Assembly: GCA_029259725.1 (NCBI GenBank)
Contig: JAJDER010000108.1
Span: 1-59,102 of the forward strand
DNA length: 59,102 nucleotides
Reading direction: 5' to 3'
Origin: Planctomycetota bacterium
Lineage (GTDB): Bacteria; Planctomycetota; B15-G4
Part shown: piece by piece, positions 1 through 8,665 of the stretch
Layout: each line of letters opens with the position of its first letter
Numbering within the stretch: the first letter of the stretch is position 1
The notes under the pieces: generated by a model
Seen by the model: the letters and a program-made list of their open reading frames with translations, nothing else
Database searches by the model: none
What the model was told of the DNA's origin: nothing
Position numbers and translations under genes: made by a program

Positions 1-447
1 CTGATCGCCGCCGACCTGCGCGACCGCGTGTTCGTCTATTACGCGCCCGACTTCACCGACTACATCGTGCTGAACAAGCCGCCTTCGCTGAACGAGAACC
101 CCTTTGGCGAGTCGGCCTTCGGCCGCGCCCTCGGCGCCGCGGACGTGAATGGGGACGGCGCCGCCGACATCCTCGTCGCCGACTCGTTCGATGGGGAGCC
201 GCTTGGGTGCGCAATCTCGGCTGGCGGGGTTGTGTACGCCTTCCTCGGCCCCTACTACAACACCGCGTATCCGATCCTGGACTTCGATCCTCAGTGCGGT
301 GATCAGTTCGGCGAAGTCTTCACGATCGAGGACATCGATGACGACGGGCGGCCGGAGTTGGTCATCGCGGCTCTCACGGCTGATGACGGAGGCCTCGGCA
401 ACAGCGGCCACGTGACGATCTTCGATGCGCTGCCGGCTGGCGGGTGA
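1..447 (+). CDS. FG-GAP/integrin-like repeat protein, C-terminal part
   Basis: The reading frame is open from base 1, so the start lies outside the window; 148 residues are visible. They hold two FG-GAP/VCBS-type repeats, each with a calcium-binding Asp loop: DVNGDGAADILVAD near base 145 and DIDDDGRPELVIAA near base 330. Repeats of this kind fold as blades of an integrin-alpha-like beta-propeller and usually belong to large secreted proteins. The final residues form no C-terminal sorting signal that I recognise. The function of the whole protein cannot be told from this fragment. Confidence 0.75.
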   Translation: MIAADLRDRVFVYYAPDFTDYIVLNKPPSLNENPFGESAFGRALGAADVNGDGAADILVADSFDGEPLGCAISAGGVVYAFLGPYYNTAYPILDFDPQCGDQFGEVFTIEDIDDDGRPELVIAALTADDGGLGNSGHVTIFDALPAGG

Positions 448-487
448 TGCGCATCTCCACAAGGACAAAGGGGAGGGACCTAACGTG

Positions 488-1486
488 ATGAGCGAAGTGA
501 TCTTGAATCTGTTCTTTAGTGCCGCGTACCTCCTCGTGCCCTCAGATACGATATGGGTCGACGACTCAAACACGGATCCTCCATTCGAGGGAACTTCAGA
601 CGATCCATTTCAATCGATCACTGCTGCGCTCAACCAAGGATCGCCTGCTACCGGCGACATCATCAAAGTACGGGCTGGCACCTACGACGATGCGCTAGAG
701 ACCTTCCCGCTCGACATCCCCGACGGCGTGTCGGTACTTGGGGACAGGACGGGGGCGCGACCTCAGCTCGGAGGCGATGCCGCCGGAGGCTCGTCGAGCA
801 GCGTCGAGGCGGTGATCCGAATCATCGCGAACACGGCCAATGGGAACCGGAGCGACATCGACTTGGCCTATCTCGAGTTCCCTGGCGAGGACACGTCAGG
901 AATCGACGCCCCCAGCGCCGTGCTGCTCCGAGTGGCGGACAACAAGTCCATCTCGAACGTGACCATCGACAGCTGCGTGTTCGAGCGCTCCGAGATGAAC
1001 GACTCGACGCATGCGGATCGAGCGACGATCACCCTCGAGAATGGGCCCGGCTCGATCGCGATGGTCATCGAAGACAATGTCATCGAGCCGTCAGCGAAGG
1101 GCGGGATCCACCAGTTCCTGCTGGATACGTCGAAAGACAATGAGGCGCAGGCCACATTCACGGTCCAACGCAACACCTTCGAGGTCACGGGGACAGATAC
1201 AGCTCTGTTTGGCATCCGGATCGGTGCTGAAGGCTCGCAGGTCAGTCAGAACTCTGGGGCCAAGATCCTGGAGAACACCTTCGACGGGTCGAATGTCACG
1301 AGTGGTCTCGGCCTCGTCAACGCGATCGAAGTCATTGTCGATCTTGGCACAACGGGTAGCGTGGCATTCCACAATGCGATCCTGGATGTCGGCCGCAACG
1401 AAATCACAGGATGTAGCGGCGACGGGATCTTCTTCCGGTCCGATGTCGATCACGCGGACGCGTCAGCGCAGTGGCCCCAGCGGTAG
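488..1486 (+). CDS. Secreted DUF1565/parallel beta-helix protein, N-terminal part of a frameshifted gene
   Basis: The ATG at 488 follows a GGGAGGG ribosome site at 471-477; a GTG at 485 is also possible. After a short hydrophobic leader comes the entry motif of DUF1565/pectate-lyase-like proteins (WVDDSN, then DDPFQSITAAL, then IKVRAGTYDD), followed by beta-helix rungs rich in N, I and V. The frame ends at TAG 1484-1486, but homologous sequence continues one frame over from about 1470, so the gene looks split by one extra base near 1469-1480. Either this is a real pseudogene or a base-calling error in the C/G run. Substrate unknown. Confidence 0.65.
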   Translation: MSEVILNLFFSAAYLLVPSDTIWVDDSNTDPPFEGTSDDPFQSITAALNQGSPATGDIIKVRAGTYDDALETFPLDIPDGVSVLGDRTGARPQLGGDAAGGSSSSVEAVIRIIANTANGNRSDIDLAYLEFPGEDTSGIDAPSAVLLRVADNKSISNVTIDSCVFERSEMNDSTHADRATITLENGPGSIAMVIEDNVIEPSAKGGIHQFLLDTSKDNEAQATFTVQRNTFEVTGTDTALFGIRIGAEGSQVSQNSGAKILENTFDGSNVTSGLGLVNAIEVIVDLGTTGSVAFHNAILDVGRNEITGCSGDGIFFRSDVDHADASAQWPQR

Positions 1487-1955
1487 TGAGGGTGGGGTAG
1501 GCAACGTGAGGATGGTCAATGACACCATCGCCGGAAACGATGTGGGTGTCGTTGTCAACGGCTACGCGACCTGGGAGCCCATCGAGAACGGGCCATCCGC
1601 ACTTGTAAACATGATCGTCCACCAGAACGACACGGCCCCGATCAGCAGCAACTTCTCGTGGACACCGAACGCGTCTACCGTTCTCTCCTTCGAGTATTGC
1701 GACTGGGAAGGCGTTACCGGCTTGCCCACCGTCGCCACGGCCTATCCCTGGAACTTCGACACCAACCCGCTGTTCGTGGGAAGCGGTGACTACCACATCC
1801 CGGTGGACACGCCGTGTATCGACAAGGGCAACAACACACCCCTGGAACCCCTGCCGGCGCGGGACTTCGAAGGCGACCTCCGGAAGCTCGATGGTGATGA
1901 TGATGACGTCGACACGGTCGACCTCGGCGCGGACGAGTACGACCCCGACGCGTAG
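1470..1955 (+). CDS. C-terminal part of the frameshifted beta-helix protein
   Basis: This frame continues the beta-helix protein directly: the upstream fragment runs to DASAQ and this one picks up with SGPSGSEGG. It contains further right-handed helix rungs (MVNDTIAGNDVGVVVNG) and the usual closing module of DUF1565 proteins: NPLFVGSGDYH, then PCIDKGNN, then DFEGDLRKLDG, and VDLGADEYD at the end. If translated separately, GTG 1506 or ATG 1512 could serve as start, but no good ribosome site is seen. It ends only 38 bp from the convergent trxB. Confidence 0.6.
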   Translation, partial: SGPSGSEGGVGNVRMVNDTIAGNDVGVVVNGYATWEPIENGPSALVNMIVHQNDTAPISSNFSWTPNASTVLSFEYCDWEGVTGLPTVATAYPWNFDTNPLFVGSGDYHIPVDTPCIDKGNNTPLEPLPARDFEGDLRKLDGDDDDVDTVDLGADEYDPDA

Positions 1956-1993
1956 GCGCCTCCTCGGCCTCGGCGCGAGCGCCTCTCCGCGCT

Positions 1994-2929
1994 CTAGTGC
2001 CCCGCGAGGAACCGCTCGGCATCCAGCGCCGCCATGCAGCCGGTGCCCGCCGCGGTGACCGCCTGGCGGTAGATCGCGTCGGCCACGTCGCCGGCGGCGA
2101 AGACGCCCTTCACGTTGGTGGCTGTGCTGCCCGGCTGGACCACCAGGTAGCCGACGTCGTTCATGTCGAGCTGGCCCTTGAAGATCTCGGTGTTCGGGCG
2201 ATGCCCGATGGCGACGAAGCAGCCGTCGATGGGCATGTTGGACTCCTCGCCGCTGCGCGTGTTCTTCAGCGCGAGCGAGGCCAGCTTGCGGGTGTCAGCG
2301 TCGGGCGGCAGCATCTCGTCCACGACGGTGTCGAGCAGGAACTCGATCTTGGCGTCGTCCTGCGCGCGCTTGAGCATGATCGCGCTGGCGCGGAACTCCT
2401 CGCGGCGATGGATGATGGTGACCTTGCTGGCGAACTTGGTCAGGAAGGTGGCCTCCTCCATGGCGCTGTCACCGCCGCCGATCACCGCCACCTGCTTCTC
2501 GCGGAAGAAGGCGCCGTCGCAGGTCGCGCAGGCGGAGACGCCGAAGCCCATCAGGCGGTCCTCGCCGGGTACGCCGAGCAGGCGCGCCGTGGCGCCGGTG
2601 GAGACGATCACGGACTCGGCCTGCAGCGTGTTGCCGTCGGAGTCGGTGAGCGTGAAGGGGCGCTGGCTGAAATCGACCTTGTCGATCCGGCCGGGGCGGC
2701 AGTCGGTGCCGAAGCGCGCGGCCTGGGCCTTGAAACGGTCCATGAGCTCGGGGCCCATGATGCCCTCGGGGAAGCCCGGGTAGTTCTCGACGTCGGTGGT
2801 GATGGTGAGCTGGCCGCCGGGCTGGAGCCCTTCGTACAGGACCGGCGCGAGGTCCGCGCGCGAGGCGTACAGGGCCGCGGTGTAGCCGGCGGGGCCGGAC
2901 CCGATGATCACGAGGCTGTGCGTCGTCAC
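1994..2929 (-). CDS. trxB: Thioredoxin reductase
   Basis: FAD- and NADPH-dependent flavoprotein that passes electrons to thioredoxin in the cytoplasm. At 311 residues it has the usual low-molecular-weight length. The FAD-binding GSGPAG lies near residue 10, the redox-active disulfide CATC at 134-137, and the NADPH-binding GGGDSA near 151, followed by an HRR-type motif that favours NADPH. The C-terminal FAD contact is GVFAAGDV. The start is GTG 2929 with GGAG six bases upstream. It diverges from xseA across about 100 bp that must hold both promoters. Confidence 0.96.
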   Translation of the reverse strand: MTTHSLVIIGSGPAGYTAALYASRADLAPVLYEGLQPGGQLTITTDVENYPGFPEGIMGPELMDRFKAQAARFGTDCRPGRIDKVDFSQRPFTLTDSDGNTLQAESVIVSTGATARLLGVPGEDRLMGFGVSACATCDGAFFREKQVAVIGGGDSAMEEATFLTKFASKVTIIHRREEFRASAIMLKRAQDDAKIEFLLDTVVDEMLPPDADTRKLASLALKNTRSGEESNMPIDGCFVAIGHRPNTEIFKGQLDMNDVGYLVVQPGSTATNVKGVFAAGDVADAIYRQAVTAAGTGCMAALDAERFLAGH

Positions 2930-3027
2930 GAAGCGCTCCAGGGGGCGCGCCGGGCCGGGGTGCCCGCGCGAGGGCGCGCAATCCTAGCATCGTCGCGCGT
3001 CGCGTCGCCGGGGTAGGATCCGCCCCT

Positions 3028-4584
3028 GTGAGCGCGCCGCGAGACCCCTGGGACGACGAGCAGACCGACGGCCTCCTGGCCTGGGGTCCGACCGGCGCGG
3101 CCGACGCTCCCGCCGGCCTGACCATCCCGCAGGTGTCGGCGCGCATCTCCTCGGCCCTCGGTCAGACCTTCCCCGAGCCCTTCTGGGTCGTGGGCGAGTG
3201 CGCCGAGATCGACCGCACGATCCGGCGCGGCGGCAAGCACTGGTACTTCCAGCTGGTGGACGCCGAGGCCGAAGATCCCGCCCGCCGCGCGGCCCTGCCC
3301 GCCAGGCTCTGGCAGCGCACCATCGGCAAGCTGTTCGGTCCGCGCGGCACGCTGCGCGGCAAGCTCCAGCCCGCCGACGGCATGGTGCTGCGCGCCCTGG
3401 TGCGCGCCGATTTCTACGCGCCGAAGGGCGAGGTCAGCCTGATCGTCGAGGACATCGACCCGGCCTTCACGCTCGGCAACCTCGACCGGCAGCGCCGCGA
3501 GACCCTGGAGCGCCTCACGCGCGAGGGCGCCCTGGACTGGAACAAGGCGCGCCCGCTGGTGGACCTGCCGCTGCGCATCGGGCTGGTCACCGCCCTGGGC
3601 AGCGCCGCCCACGAGGACTTTCTGAAGGAGTTGCTGGCCGCCGGCATCGGCTTCTCGGTCCTGGCCTGCGACGCGCGCATGCAGGGCCCGGACACGATCA
3701 CCACCGTGCCCGCGGCGCTGGCCACGCTGTCTGCCTCGGCGCCCGATGTGATCGTGCTCACGCGCGGCGGCGGCTCGCGCCTGGACCTCTCGTGGTTCGA
3801 TCGCGAGGAGGTCGCCCGCGCGGTGGCCACCTGCCCGGTGCCGGTGCTGACCGCCATCGGGCACGAGATCGACACCTCGGTCGCCGACCTCGCCGCGCAC
3901 ACCGCGTTCAAGACGCCCACGGCCGCCGCGGCGTTCCTGGCCGAGCGCGGGACCACGGCGCGCCGCCTGGTCGCGGACGCCGGCGCGCGCATCGTCGAGC
4001 ACCTGACCCGCACCCTGGCCGAGCAGCACGAGGCCGTGCTCGCCGCCTGCCGCGACGTGCGTCGTTCCACCGAGGCGCGCCTCGCCCTGGAGCGCAGCGA
4101 GCTGGCCGGCGCCGGGCGCCGCGTGGGCGACGGGGCCGAGCGGCGGCTGGCGTCCGCCGCACGACGGCTCACGGACGCGCGCGCGCGCCTCGTGGCCGGC
4201 CCGCACATCGAGGCCCTCGGTCGCCATGAACACGGACTGGCGATGCAGGCCGTGCGCCTGGAGGCCCGCGCCGAGGCCACCCTCGAGCGCTGCCGCACGC
4301 GTCTGGAGAACGACCGGGCGCGCCTGCGCCTGCTCGACCCGAAGCGCCTGCTGGACCGCGGCTACAGCCTGCTGCGCCGCGCCGACGGGAGCGTCCTGAC
4401 CGACGCCGCCGACGTCCGCCGGGGAGATCTGCTCACCGCCGTGATGCGCGACGGCGAGGTGGATGCCAAGGTGTCGGGTGTCCGGATCACCGAGAACCCC
4501 GCCGCCGCGGAGCGGTTGGACGAGTCCCCGATCGACCCGGGGCCTGACTTGCCCCCCGCAGTCGACGCCCCCGGAGCCCCCTGA
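3028..4584 (+). CDS. xseA: Exodeoxyribonuclease VII large subunit
   Basis: Catalytic subunit of exonuclease VII, which cuts single-stranded DNA from both ends. The 518 residues run as an N-terminal OB fold, then the catalytic domain with the hallmark RGGGS, GHEIDTSVADLAAH and TPTAAA motifs near residues 250-300, then a long coiled-coil region and a C-terminal segment with RGYSLLRR. The start is GTG 3028, with GGGTAGGA about ten bases upstream. The next gene begins 2 bp after the stop, so the two are co-transcribed. The small subunit lies one gene further on instead of immediately adjacent. Confidence 0.95.
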   Translation: MSAPRDPWDDEQTDGLLAWGPTGAADAPAGLTIPQVSARISSALGQTFPEPFWVVGECAEIDRTIRRGGKHWYFQLVDAEAEDPARRAALPARLWQRTIGKLFGPRGTLRGKLQPADGMVLRALVRADFYAPKGEVSLIVEDIDPAFTLGNLDRQRRETLERLTREGALDWNKARPLVDLPLRIGLVTALGSAAHEDFLKELLAAGIGFSVLACDARMQGPDTITTVPAALATLSASAPDVIVLTRGGGSRLDLSWFDREEVARAVATCPVPVLTAIGHEIDTSVADLAAHTAFKTPTAAAAFLAERGTTARRLVADAGARIVEHLTRTLAEQHEAVLAACRDVRRSTEARLALERSELAGAGRRVGDGAERRLASAARRLTDARARLVAGPHIEALGRHEHGLAMQAVRLEARAEATLERCRTRLENDRARLRLLDPKRLLDRGYSLLRRADGSVLTDAADVRRGDLLTAVMRDGEVDAKVSGVRITENPAAAERLDESPIDPGPDLPPAVDAPGAP

Positions 4585-4586
4585 CG

Positions 4587-6083
4587 ATGAACCCCCGACC
4601 GCGATCGAGCGCCCGCGCGGCCGCCGTCGTCGTGCTGCTGGCCGGCAGCCTGGTGCTCGGCGTGCTCACGGGCTGCGGTGACGAGGCCGCAGGCGTCTTG
4701 CCCGGCCAGGTCGGTTCCGGCAAGGCGGCGCCGGTGGTCGTGTTGATGATCGACACCCTGCGCGCCGACCACGTCGGCCTGCACGGCGCCGAGGGCGGGA
4801 CCACGCCATTCCTGGATGCTCTCGGCGCGCAGTCCTTCGTGTTCGACCGGGCCTACGCCAACGCGAGCTGGACGCGGCCCTCGGTGGCCTCGCTGTTCAC
4901 CTCGCGCATCCCGCGCGCGCACGGCTGCGTGAATCGCGACGGCGTGCTCTCGGGTCAGTTGGTGACGCTGGCCGAGGCGTTCAAGCTGGGAGGCTGGCCG
5001 ACCCAGGGCGTGATCGCCAACGGCAACGTGCCCGGCAAGTTCGGCTTCGCCCAGGGCTTCGACGAGTACGTCTTCATCAAGAACCGCCCCGAGCCCTACG
5101 CCGACGCGATGCGCATGGTCGAGCCGGTGGAGCAGGCCCTGGCCGCGATCGGCGAGGAGTCGCCGTACTTCCTCTACCTGCACTACGTGGACCCGCACGA
5201 CCCGTACCACCCGCGCGAGGGCTTCACCGCGGATCCCGCGTACGCGGGCGCCATGGACGGCAGCCAGGAGGCGCTCAAGCCGTTCCAGTCCGTGCGCCCC
5301 GACGCGGAGACCTACGAGCGCGTGCTCTCGCTGTACGACGGAGAGATCGCGTGGCTCGACGCGCAGCTGGCCGAGCTGTTCGCGACGCTCGAGGCGTCCG
5401 GCGTGCTCGACGACGCCTGGCTGGTGGTGACGTCGGACCACGGCGAAGGGCTCTGGGACCACCGCGTGCGCGCCCACGGTCAGGAGGTCTACGAGGAGCA
5501 GATCCGTGTGCCGCTGTTCGTGCGTCCGCCGGGCGGGCTCCCCGCCGAGGTGCGCATCGACAATCCGATCCCGCTGGTGGACGTGGCGCCGACGCTGCTG
5601 GACCTGGTGGGCCTGCCGCGGCCGCGCACGTTCGACGGCGTGAGCTGGGCCGGGCATCTGAGCGGTGGCGAGCCCGTGCCCGAGCGCACCATCATCGTCG
5701 ACGAGGTCATGGACCACTTCGAGCTGGCGGCGGTCATCGAGGGCCACGACAAGCTCATCGTCGACTTCAAGAAGAACGTGTTCCTGCTCTACGACCTGCA
5801 GGAGAATCCGCGCGAGCAGCGCAGCCGGGCCTTCGATCCGCGCGAGCGGCAGACGCCCGTGGGCACGCGGCTGCAACGTGTGCTGCGGGATGCGTTCAAG
5901 GAGGCGGCGGCCAAGGCGCCGGCCGCGTCGGGACCCGGCGCCGAAGCGCTGATGACCGAGGACGACCTCGAGTTGCTGGCGCAGATCGGCTACGGCGGAG
6001 AGTTCACCGTCGATCCGGAGGACGACCAGGCGATCGGCAACCAGGACCAGCACGACGACGAGCCGGGCGGCGGGGACCACTAG
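4587..6083 (+). CDS. Sulfatase-like (alkaline phosphatase superfamily) lipoprotein
   Basis: A 498-residue lipoprotein: basic start, hydrophobic stretch and lipobox LTGC near residue 31. The sulfatase fold follows, with metal ligands in MIDTLRAD and in TSDHGEGLWDH. The nucleophile motif reads T-R-P-S-V-A-S-L with Thr96 where true sulfatases have the Cys or Ser converted to formylglycine. A Thr nucleophile is known from phosphoethanolamine and phosphoglycerol transferases of the same superfamily, so phospho-ester chemistry is at least as likely as sulfate release. It sits between xseA and xseB, 2 bp after xseA. Substrate unknown; a paralogue lies at 19127-20752. Confidence 0.85.
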   Translation: MNPRPRSSARAAAVVVLLAGSLVLGVLTGCGDEAAGVLPGQVGSGKAAPVVVLMIDTLRADHVGLHGAEGGTTPFLDALGAQSFVFDRAYANASWTRPSVASLFTSRIPRAHGCVNRDGVLSGQLVTLAEAFKLGGWPTQGVIANGNVPGKFGFAQGFDEYVFIKNRPEPYADAMRMVEPVEQALAAIGEESPYFLYLHYVDPHDPYHPREGFTADPAYAGAMDGSQEALKPFQSVRPDAETYERVLSLYDGEIAWLDAQLAELFATLEASGVLDDAWLVVTSDHGEGLWDHRVRAHGQEVYEEQIRVPLFVRPPGGLPAEVRIDNPIPLVDVAPTLLDLVGLPRPRTFDGVSWAGHLSGGEPVPERTIIVDEVMDHFELAAVIEGHDKLIVDFKKNVFLLYDLQENPREQRSRAFDPRERQTPVGTRLQRVLRDAFKEAAAKAPAASGPGAEALMTEDDLELLAQIGYGGEFTVDPEDDQAIGNQDQHDDEPGGGDH

Positions 6084-6116
6084 GCGCCCCGGCCAGGCCT
6101 GAGGGAGACCAGAGAC

Positions 6117-6554
6117 GTGGCCGGCAAGAAGACCAAGACGCCCGAGTCGTTCGGTGCCGCGCGAGAGCGGCTCGACGCGATCCTCGACGAACTCGAGAAC
6201 GACACCGCGGACGTGGACCGCCTCGCCGAGCGCGTGCGCGAAGCCTCCGCGCTGATCCGCTTCTGCCGTGAGCGGCTCGCCGCGACCCGCGCCGAGGTCA
6301 CCACGGTCGTGGCCGAGCTGGCGGCGGAGGAGAAGGCGGCCGCCAGCGAGGCGGCCGCGGATCGTGCGTCGGCATCGGCGCCGTCGCCGTCGCCGTCGCC
6401 AGCGCCAGCGCCAGCGCCAGCCGAGCGGCGCGCGGCGGGACCGCGCGAGGGGGCGCCTGCGGACATCGACGACGACCGTCCGCCGGACATCCCGCCGCCC
6501 GATCTGATGGAAGACGCCGGCGGCTCGATCACCACCGACGACCTGCCCTTCTAG
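6117..6554 (+). CDS. xseB: Exodeoxyribonuclease VII small subunit with C-terminal extension
   Basis: Residues 8-65 match the short helical XseB fold (SFGAARERLDAILDELEN, then a second helix with a VREASALIRFC-like register). The family is normally about 70-85 residues; here 145, because a low-complexity tail rich in Ala, Ser and Pro was added. Part of it is encoded by a hexanucleotide repeat at 6383-6418. The start is GTG 6117, with GAGGGAGA upstream. Its partner xseA is separated from it by a sulfatase-like gene, in the same transcription direction. Confidence 0.85.
   Translation: MAGKKTKTPESFGAARERLDAILDELENDTADVDRLAERVREASALIRFCRERLAATRAEVTTVVAELAAEEKAAASEAAADRASASAPSPSPSPAPAPAPAERRAAGPREGAPADIDDDRPPDIPPPDLMEDAGGSITTDDLPF
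6383..6418 (+). repeat. Hexanucleotide tandem repeat in xseB
   Basis: Three copies of GTCGCC followed by three of AGCGCC. They encode the Ser-Pro / Ala-Pro tail of XseB. A six-base unit keeps the frame when copies are gained or lost. Confidence 0.85.
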
Positions 6555-6560
6555 GGGCCT

Positions 6561-7637
6561 CTAGGGGTTCGCCCAGGCCGCGCGCACCGCCGAGACCACG
6601 TCGTCTCGCGACAGGTCGCTGGGGGGCTCGCGCGCCAGATCGATGTCGGCGAAGAAGCCGCCCGGGCCCGCCTCTTGATCCCCGAAGCCGAGCTGGGCGA
6701 CGGGCAGGGCCAGCGGGGTGGCCCACCAGGCCCCGCGGTCGGCGGTCTCCAGAGCGGCCAGCCTCGACCGCAGCGGCTCGAGGTCCGGACGCCGCGGCGC
6801 GTCCGCGCGACCGAGGTCGAACCAGGACTCATCGCGCAGCAGCATCCGGAAGCGGCAGCCGTGCCGCCCGCCGTGCACGACGAGCACGCGGAACAGGTCG
6901 CCCACGGCGTGGTGCAGGGCGACCACGGTCAGCGGTCCGTCGACCTCGACCACGGCCAGGTCCTCGTCCACGAAGCGCTCGACCCGAGGCCCGCGGCCCG
7001 CCTCGACCTCGCCGACGTCGGCAGCGATGCGCGCGTGCCGCTCGCGCCAGGCGGCCTCGTACCGGAAGGGCTCGTCCAGGACGTCGCCCAGGTGCTCGAT
7101 GAGCCACCGGTAGGCGGTCTCCCAGCGCTGGTCGTCGTCGGCGTCATCCGCCAGCAGGGGCGCGATCGGCGCGTCCGGGTGGCGCGGGAGATGGGCGACG
7201 GTCAGGTCCACGGCGAGCGCCTCGGGCCCGCGCCACACCGCGAAGTCACCCGCCTCGGCGGCCGAGAGCGCCGTTGTCTCTCGGGCGAGGGCCTGCTCGG
7301 GACGCAACGCGGCGTAGACCGAGAGGGCCCCGTCGGTGTCGTAGTGGTTGTTGGCCACGACGTCGAAGGGGCCGACGACGCGAGCGCGCTCCCCCGCGAG
7401 CAACGCGGCCCAGGCCAGCACGATGGCCGTGCTCGTCTCGCGCTTCAGCGCGGCGGGCGTGGTGTTCCCCGGCCAGTGGCTGAGGCTGCGGTAGCCCGGT
7501 TCGACGCCGTCCACGTACAGCACCGTCGCCGGATCGACGTCGGTGGGGCGGAGGCGGAAGTGCGGATCGGGCACCCGGATGCAGGCAGGAGTGGCTTGAC
7601 GGCCGCGCCGACCCTTTCGAGCCGGCGCGGCCGTCAC
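6561..7637 (-). CDS. Conserved protein of unknown function with an NNHYDTDG motif
   Basis: A 358-residue soluble protein without signal peptide or membrane segment. The most distinctive segment is VVANNHYDTDGALSVYAAL near residues 90-108; its clustered N/H/D residues could bind a metal, though I cannot assign a catalytic family. From memory it resembles the family named DUF6687, which I hold weakly. A second block, VVALHHAVGDLFRVLVVHGG, lies near residue 240. GTG 7637 sits in a small hairpin with poor ribosome-site spacing, so the true start may be a later codon such as GTG 7574. It follows the histone gene at 33 bp on the same strand. Confidence 0.7.
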   Translation of the reverse strand: MTAAPARKGRRGRQATPACIRVPDPHFRLRPTDVDPATVLYVDGVEPGYRSLSHWPGNTTPAALKRETSTAIVLAWAALLAGERARVVGPFDVVANNHYDTDGALSVYAALRPEQALARETTALSAAEAGDFAVWRGPEALAVDLTVAHLPRHPDAPIAPLLADDADDDQRWETAYRWLIEHLGDVLDEPFRYEAAWRERHARIAADVGEVEAGRGPRVERFVDEDLAVVEVDGPLTVVALHHAVGDLFRVLVVHGGRHGCRFRMLLRDESWFDLGRADAPRRPDLEPLRSRLAALETADRGAWWATPLALPVAQLGFGDQEAGPGGFFADIDLAREPPSDLSRDDVVSAVRAAWANP

Positions 7638-7658
7638 ACCCCCTCATGGGGTGCTTTT
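7637..7658. terminator. Small hairpin between the histone gene and the next gene
   Basis: A six-pair stem (CACCCC with GGGGTG) and five-base loop are followed on the plus strand by CTTTT. It lies 18 bases beyond the histone stop codon. The T tract is on the strand opposite to both flanking genes, so it may stop antisense transcription or protect the 3' end of the histone mRNA. Confidence 0.35.
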
Positions 7659-7670
7659 GCCGGCCTTGAC

Positions 7671-7853
7671 CTAGAGGTCGTGGGGCCGAACGGTGGAGCG
7701 CTTGTTCGACTGCGTCCGCTCAGCGGCCTTGTCCAGCGCGCTGCGGACCATGTCGGAGACAGCCTCGGCGAGATCGCCCGAGCACATCAGGCCCTTGGAC
7801 TTGACGTACGCCTTGATCTTGCTGCCGATCACGAGGCTTTCCTTGTCTGCCAT
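7671..7853 (-). CDS. Bacterial histone-fold protein (60 aa)
   Basis: A 60-residue basic protein starting at ATG 7853, with GGGGAG eight bases upstream. The layout fits a minimal histone fold: helix 1 about residues 8-20 (VIGSKIKAYVKSK), loop GLMCSG, long helix 2 about 26-49 (LAEAVSDMVRSAL and on), then the loop KRSTV and the start of a short helix 3, RPHDL. Archaeal histones have the same helix 2-loop-helix 3 pattern, with RKTV then a short PEDI-type helix. Short histones of this kind are known in Bdellovibrio and are common in some other bacteria. Likely role: DNA binding or bending as a dimer. The family is inferred from the pattern; the DNA-binding mode is not known. Confidence 0.75.
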   Translation of the reverse strand: MADKESLVIGSKIKAYVKSKGLMCSGDLAEAVSDMVRSALDKAAERTQSNKRSTVRPHDL

Positions 7854-8122
7854 CGTGGTGCTCCCCTGCTGAAGTTCGAGTGTCCGGGGGCCCTCGCGCC
7901 CCCGCGAGAAATGCAGGATACCCACGCGGATCGGCGATCCAGCCCCATTTCTGATCGAATCCCGCCCGGGAGGCCACCGGACCCCGCTGTTTGCATGCGC
8001 CGAGATTGATGCGTGGGTGTCGCGCGGCGCCCCGAAGGACCGCGACGTCAGCGCGTCGTTTGATTCCGAGCGCTCCGTCCTGGTAAGACGCGCGCCGAGA
8101 GACCCGAGAACCCGGAGTGACC

Positions 8123-8665
8123 ATGAGAACTGCCGTCGCCGTCCTGATCATCGCCCTGTTCCTGCCCTCCTGCCAGTCCAAGGGCAACTACCTCATGAAC
8201 CGCGGCGGCGACCTCGTCGACATCGTGCGCTTCCAGGGCCTGGCCGGTAAGGCCATCGGCGCCAAGCTCGAGATCACGCGGCTGGCCCACCTGGGGATCG
8301 GCTACTTCGACGCGCAGGCCGCCGGCCTGGCCAACCGCGAGCTGGGCACGTGGCACTACAAGGCCTGGACCTGGGGCGTGCTGGTGGGCTACAGCGACGA
8401 GCAGCAGGTGCTCATCCACCGCACGGACGAACTCGGCCGCTATGCCGGATCCTACGGCTGGAACTTCGACGAGCAGGGCCCGGGCATCTTCACCCAGGCC
8501 GACGCGGACAACCCCCTCGACCTGCTCACGGCCCGCGGCACCCTGGCGCTCGGCATCGGGCTCGACGTCTCGCTGCGCGTGGGTGAGGTGATCGACTTCC
8601 TCGTGGGCATCTTCCAGTTCGATCCGGCGGGCGACGATGTCGATTACACCGCCTACGAGAGCTGA
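8123..8665 (+). CDS. Exported lipoprotein, paralogue A of a tandem pair
   Basis: A 180-residue predicted lipoprotein: MRTAVAVLIIALFLPSC, with a lipobox at residues 14-17. ATG 8123 is preferred over GTG 8117 because GGAG lies five bases upstream. I do not recognise the family. Its C-terminus carries LDVSLRVGEVIDFLVGI, then FDPAGDDV, closely matching the end of the next gene (IDVQVSLGQALDFVAGI, then WDPAHDDV), so the two are diverged duplicates. Glycine-rich alternating segments in the middle (LGIGYFDAQ, WTWGVLVGY) suggest beta structure. The role in the envelope is unknown. Confidence 0.75.
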   Translation: MRTAVAVLIIALFLPSCQSKGNYLMNRGGDLVDIVRFQGLAGKAIGAKLEITRLAHLGIGYFDAQAAGLANRELGTWHYKAWTWGVLVGYSDEQQVLIHRTDELGRYAGSYGWNFDEQGPGIFTQADADNPLDLLTARGTLALGIGLDVSLRVGEVIDFLVGIFQFDPAGDDVDYTAYES

